Below are positions 61,932 to 64,000 of a stretch of DNA of 64,000 bases, piece after piece. The translations under genes and the position numbers were made by a program. Position 1 is the stretch's first letter, and every line of letters starts with the position of its first letter. This stretch comes from Patiriisocius sp047730165 (lineage in GTDB: Bacteria > Bacteroidota > Bacteroidia > Flavobacteriales > Flavobacteriaceae): assembly GCF_047730165.1 (NCBI RefSeq), contig NZ_CP159834.1:992001-1056000 (forward strand). Direction: 5' to 3'. The notes below the pieces were generated by a model. It had not been told where the DNA came from and searched no databases. It was given only the letters and a program-made list of their open reading frames with translations.

Positions 61932-63509
61932 CTATGCTGACCTAGGTCTTAATTTAAAAAACTCAATATAACTAGTTGGGTTTTCTACAACTCCGCGCTC
62001 GGAGACTAGCGTAATATGAATATTACGATTTTTTGCTTTTAACGCAAAATCCTGTAAGATCTCAACAACGTCTAAGTCTAAAAATCTAGTTTTTCTAACA
62101 TCTAGTTCTAAGTGTGAGTTTTCTGGTAAACTATCTAACTCATTTAATATGGCGGCTTTATTAAAAAAGGTCACCTCTTCTGCTAGTGTCATTTTTAACT
62201 TTTGAACCCCGTTGCTCATATCTTCGATATGTAAAAAATGAGAATTATTGAAACTCTTATATAAAACAACAACAATTCCTACCGCAAGACCAAGTGCTAT
62301 TCCTATTAATAAATCTGTAAATACAATACCGACTACGGTCACGATGTATGGAACAAATTGTTTCCACCCTGCTTTATACATGCTTTTAAAAGTAGCAGGC
62401 TTTGCTAGCTTATATCCCACGATTAAAAGTATCGCGGCTAACACAGAAAGAGGAATGAAATTAAGTAATCCAGGAATTAAAATTACCGATATCAATAACA
62501 AGAAACCGTGAATAATCGCAGACATTTTAGTCTTTCCTCCAGATTGTACATTAGCAGAGCTACGCACAATTACTTGTGTTATAGGCAATCCTCCTACAAG
62601 TCCTGATAAAATATTACCTGTACCTTGCGCAATGAGCTCCCTGTTTGTAGGGGTAACTCTTTTTTCTGGGTCTAATTTATCAGTAGCCTCTACACATAAT
62701 AAAGTTTCAAGACTAGCGACTAAGGCAATCGTAAAACCAGTAATCCAGACACCTGTTTCTGTAATAGCAGAAAAGTTAGGAAAACTAAACTGCCCAATAA
62801 ATGATTCAATGCTGTCTGGAATAGGTACTTGAACTAAATGATTAGCATTGATGCCTAGCGAACTACCCTTCATAAATATAACATATAGAATCCCTGCAGC
62901 AACCGCTACTAATGGCCCTTGTATTATCGTGAAAAACTTCCCTTTTTTAGAAAGTATATTACTCCAGACTAATAAAATCCCCAATCCAATTAACGCGATG
63001 ATGGTTGCACTTAGATTGACTTGGTTTAATGCTATAAATATTTCAGAAAACGTATTCTCACCATCTACTTGAAAGAAAGAAAAGTCTCCTTCTGGATCTG
63101 AGTCATACCCAAAAAAGTGCGGAATTTGCTTTAGAATAATAATTATTCCTATTCCGGTGAGCATTCCTTTTATCACAGAGGATGGAAAGTAATACCCAAT
63201 CACCCCGGCCTTTAAGAAGCCAAAGATTAATTGAATAACACCCCCTATAACGACTGCCATTAAAAAGTTCTCAAAACCTCCTAAGGTTGTGATAGCTGTT
63301 AAAACTATAGCAGAAAGACCGGCAGCTGGACCGCTCACTCCTATTTGCGAGCCGCTTAAGGCTCCTACGATAACACCGCCGATAATTCCCGCAATTAATC
63401 CTGAAAATAAGGGCGCGCCGCTTGCGAGGGCTATTCCTAAACAAAGTGGAAGCGCAACAAAAAATACTACGATACTCGCTGGAATATCGCTCTTTAAATT
63501 TTTAAACAT
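61932..63509 (-). CDS. SulP transporter A (putative bicarbonate or anion)
   Basis: 525 residues: 11-14 membrane segments of the SulP core (IPASIVVFFVALPLCLGIAL, GLIAGIIGGVIVGALSGSQI, GPAAGLSAIVLTAI and ITQVIVRSSANVQSGGKTKM) and a C-terminal STAS domain (about 435-520, SHLELDVRKTRFLDLDVVEI). Typical BicA-like length. It follows the small protein at 63591 by 81 bases that hold two small hairpins. Substrate is inferred from the paralog's link with carbonic anhydrase. Confidence 0.92.
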   Translation of the reverse strand: MFKNLKSDIPASIVVFFVALPLCLGIALASGAPLFSGLIAGIIGGVIVGALSGSQIGVSGPAAGLSAIVLTAITTLGGFENFLMAVVIGGVIQLIFGFLKAGVIGYYFPSSVIKGMLTGIGIIIILKQIPHFFGYDSDPEGDFSFFQVDGENTFSEIFIALNQVNLSATIIALIGLGILLVWSNILSKKGKFFTIIQGPLVAVAAGILYVIFMKGSSLGINANHLVQVPIPDSIESFIGQFSFPNFSAITETGVWITGFTIALVASLETLLCVEATDKLDPEKRVTPTNRELIAQGTGNILSGLVGGLPITQVIVRSSANVQSGGKTKMSAIIHGFLLLISVILIPGLLNFIPLSVLAAILLIVGYKLAKPATFKSMYKAGWKQFVPYIVTVVGIVFTDLLIGIALGLAVGIVVVLYKSFNNSHFLHIEDMSNGVQKLKMTLAEEVTFFNKAAILNELDSLPENSHLELDVRKTRFLDLDVVEILQDFALKAKNRNIHITLVSERGVVENPTSYIEFFKLRPRSA

Positions 63510-63524
63510 ATGGTATATTTTTAA

Positions 63525-63572
63525 CTCACCTGAGAGGTGAGGGTATGATAAATGAGTACCTACAGAAGGTAC
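63525..63572 (-). promoter_or_regulatory. Two tandem small hairpins in the SulP A leader
   Basis: CTCACC...GGTGAG (63525-63541) and GTACCT...AGGTAC (63556-63572), each 6-bp arms with a 5-base loop, sit just upstream of SulP A and after the small protein gene. May affect translation or RNA stability. Confidence 0.4.
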
Positions 63573-63590
63573 AATTTGTTACAAGAAATT

Positions 63591-63896
63591 CTATGCTTGT
63601 TCTGGTGGAGGTAATACTATGGATCTAACTAAATCTTGCATGGATCCCAAATAACGAAACGAATCTTCTCTACGGGAAGTAAAATCTGAGCTATCACTAA
63701 AACTGAAAACTAAAACATTCAGTTTCTTTTCTTCAAGTTCTTCAAGTCCTTTCTTTGCTTCTTTTTCAGACTCTTCATCGCCTATGTTTTGAGAAGTTTC
63801 GATACCTAGATCAACATTTATAATTTCCATCAAAGCCGGGGCTAAAATAGAAAGCGACAATAAGATTGCCATTAATATGTGAGAATAGGTTTTCAT
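63591..63896 (-). CDS. Small exported protein A, IVLPPPE family
   Basis: 101 residues: MKTYSHILMAILLSLSILAP hydrophobic start, charged stretch (GDEESEKEAKKGLEELEEKK), and C-terminal LVRSIVLPPPEQA. Paralog of the protein at 61325. No known domain. A -7 box lies before the ATG, and the SH3 gene end lies upstream of it, as in the decayed copy. Confidence 0.75.
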   Translation of the reverse strand: MKTYSHILMAILLSLSILAPALMEIINVDLGIETSQNIGDEESEKEAKKGLEELEEKKLNVLVFSFSDSSDFTSRREDSFRYLGSMQDLVRSIVLPPPEQA

Positions 63897-63918
63897 AGCT
63901 TGTTTAATAAAACTTGAG

Positions 63919-63926
63919 CAAAATTA
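63919..63926 (-). promoter_or_regulatory. -7 box of the IVLPPPE-SulP A unit
   Basis: Minus-strand TAATTTTG, 22 bases before the ATG of small protein A. Confidence 0.45.
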
Positions 63927-63953
63927 AACAAAAAAAGGATTATTAAATATTTT

Positions 63954-64000
63954 TTATAATGCCTTTAACGTTTCCAAAGGCATCCATCCCTCTTTGCCGT
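63954..64000 (-). CDS. SH3-domain protein, C-terminal end only
   Basis: The last 14 codons (GKEGWMPLETLKAL) of a gene that runs off the window; the GKEGWM ending with a Trp is typical of bacterial SH3 repeats. Near-copy of the decayed end at 61687. The rest of the protein is not visible. Confidence 0.55.
   Translation of the reverse strand, partial: GKEGWMPLETLKAL

Noticed and set aside
1..64000. tRNA, rRNA, phage or plasmid genes
   Set aside because: None of the gaps shows a cloverleaf or known RNA sequence, and no integrase, relaxase or capsid gene was found.

Overview
The window reads as chromosomal DNA from a marine member of the Flavobacteriaceae (Bacteroidota), probably close to Dokdonia or a relative; the genus is a guess from gene content. 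Signs are low GC, promoters of the Bacteroidota type (TAnnTTTG at -7), almost no Shine-Dalgarno sequences, many SPII lipoproteins, a TonB-dependent receptor, a PorZ-like type IX secretion protein and a LytS/LytTR pair with a periplasmic propeller sensor. I see no rRNA, tRNA, CRISPR array, insertion sequence or prophage. It is mostly ordinary core genome with a few accessory clusters.

Layout. 1-5 kb: end of pyruvate kinase, an SH3 lipoprotein, DinB, a Rossmann protein, a CYTH protein and CutC. 5-13 kb: a minus-strand block with lipoprotein GH20 hexosaminidase, lipoprotein GH2 mannosidase, an ABM-domain protein, a bestrophin-like channel, a broken membrane gene and a lipoprotein isoaspartyl peptidase/asparaginase; part of it could work on N-glycan cores. 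13-22 kb: CAP lipoprotein, 3-hydroxyanthranilate dioxygenase, ALDH7-type dehydrogenase, MetG (carrying a REP-like insert in frame), Tex and a histone-deacetylase-fold enzyme. 22-27 kb: a TPR/LuxR-type regulator, RecQ and a short SSB.

27.5-36 kb is the most unusual stretch. A VIT/VWA exported protein, a small secreted protein and a lipoprotein with a His/Cys pair reminiscent of caspase-fold proteases lie just upstream of a propeller LytS-type kinase and its LytTR regulator. The two promoters in the cluster carry the same pair of ACGnnTACT direct repeats, 21 bp apart and exactly 41 bp before the -7 box, which is the geometry of LytTR operators. This looks like a self-contained regulon.

36-43 kb: TonB receptor, RecO and PorZ in one operon, then glutamate dehydrogenase. 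43-58 kb: an outer-membrane protein, cystathionine gamma-synthase, small metabolic genes, a TetR gene with a pair of mirror-image operators controlling itself and a hydrolase, YicC-Gmk-NadD, GpsA, PheS and CvpA. 58.6-64 kb: a duplicated inorganic-carbon module: two SulP transporters, a beta carbonic anhydrase, two small exported proteins ending in IVLPPPE, and two SH3-domain gene ends, one decayed and one running off the window.

Several genes (sensor kinase, DUF3298 lipoprotein, TetR, YheT hydrolase) have the start codon 3-5 nt after the -7 box, so leaderless mRNAs are likely.
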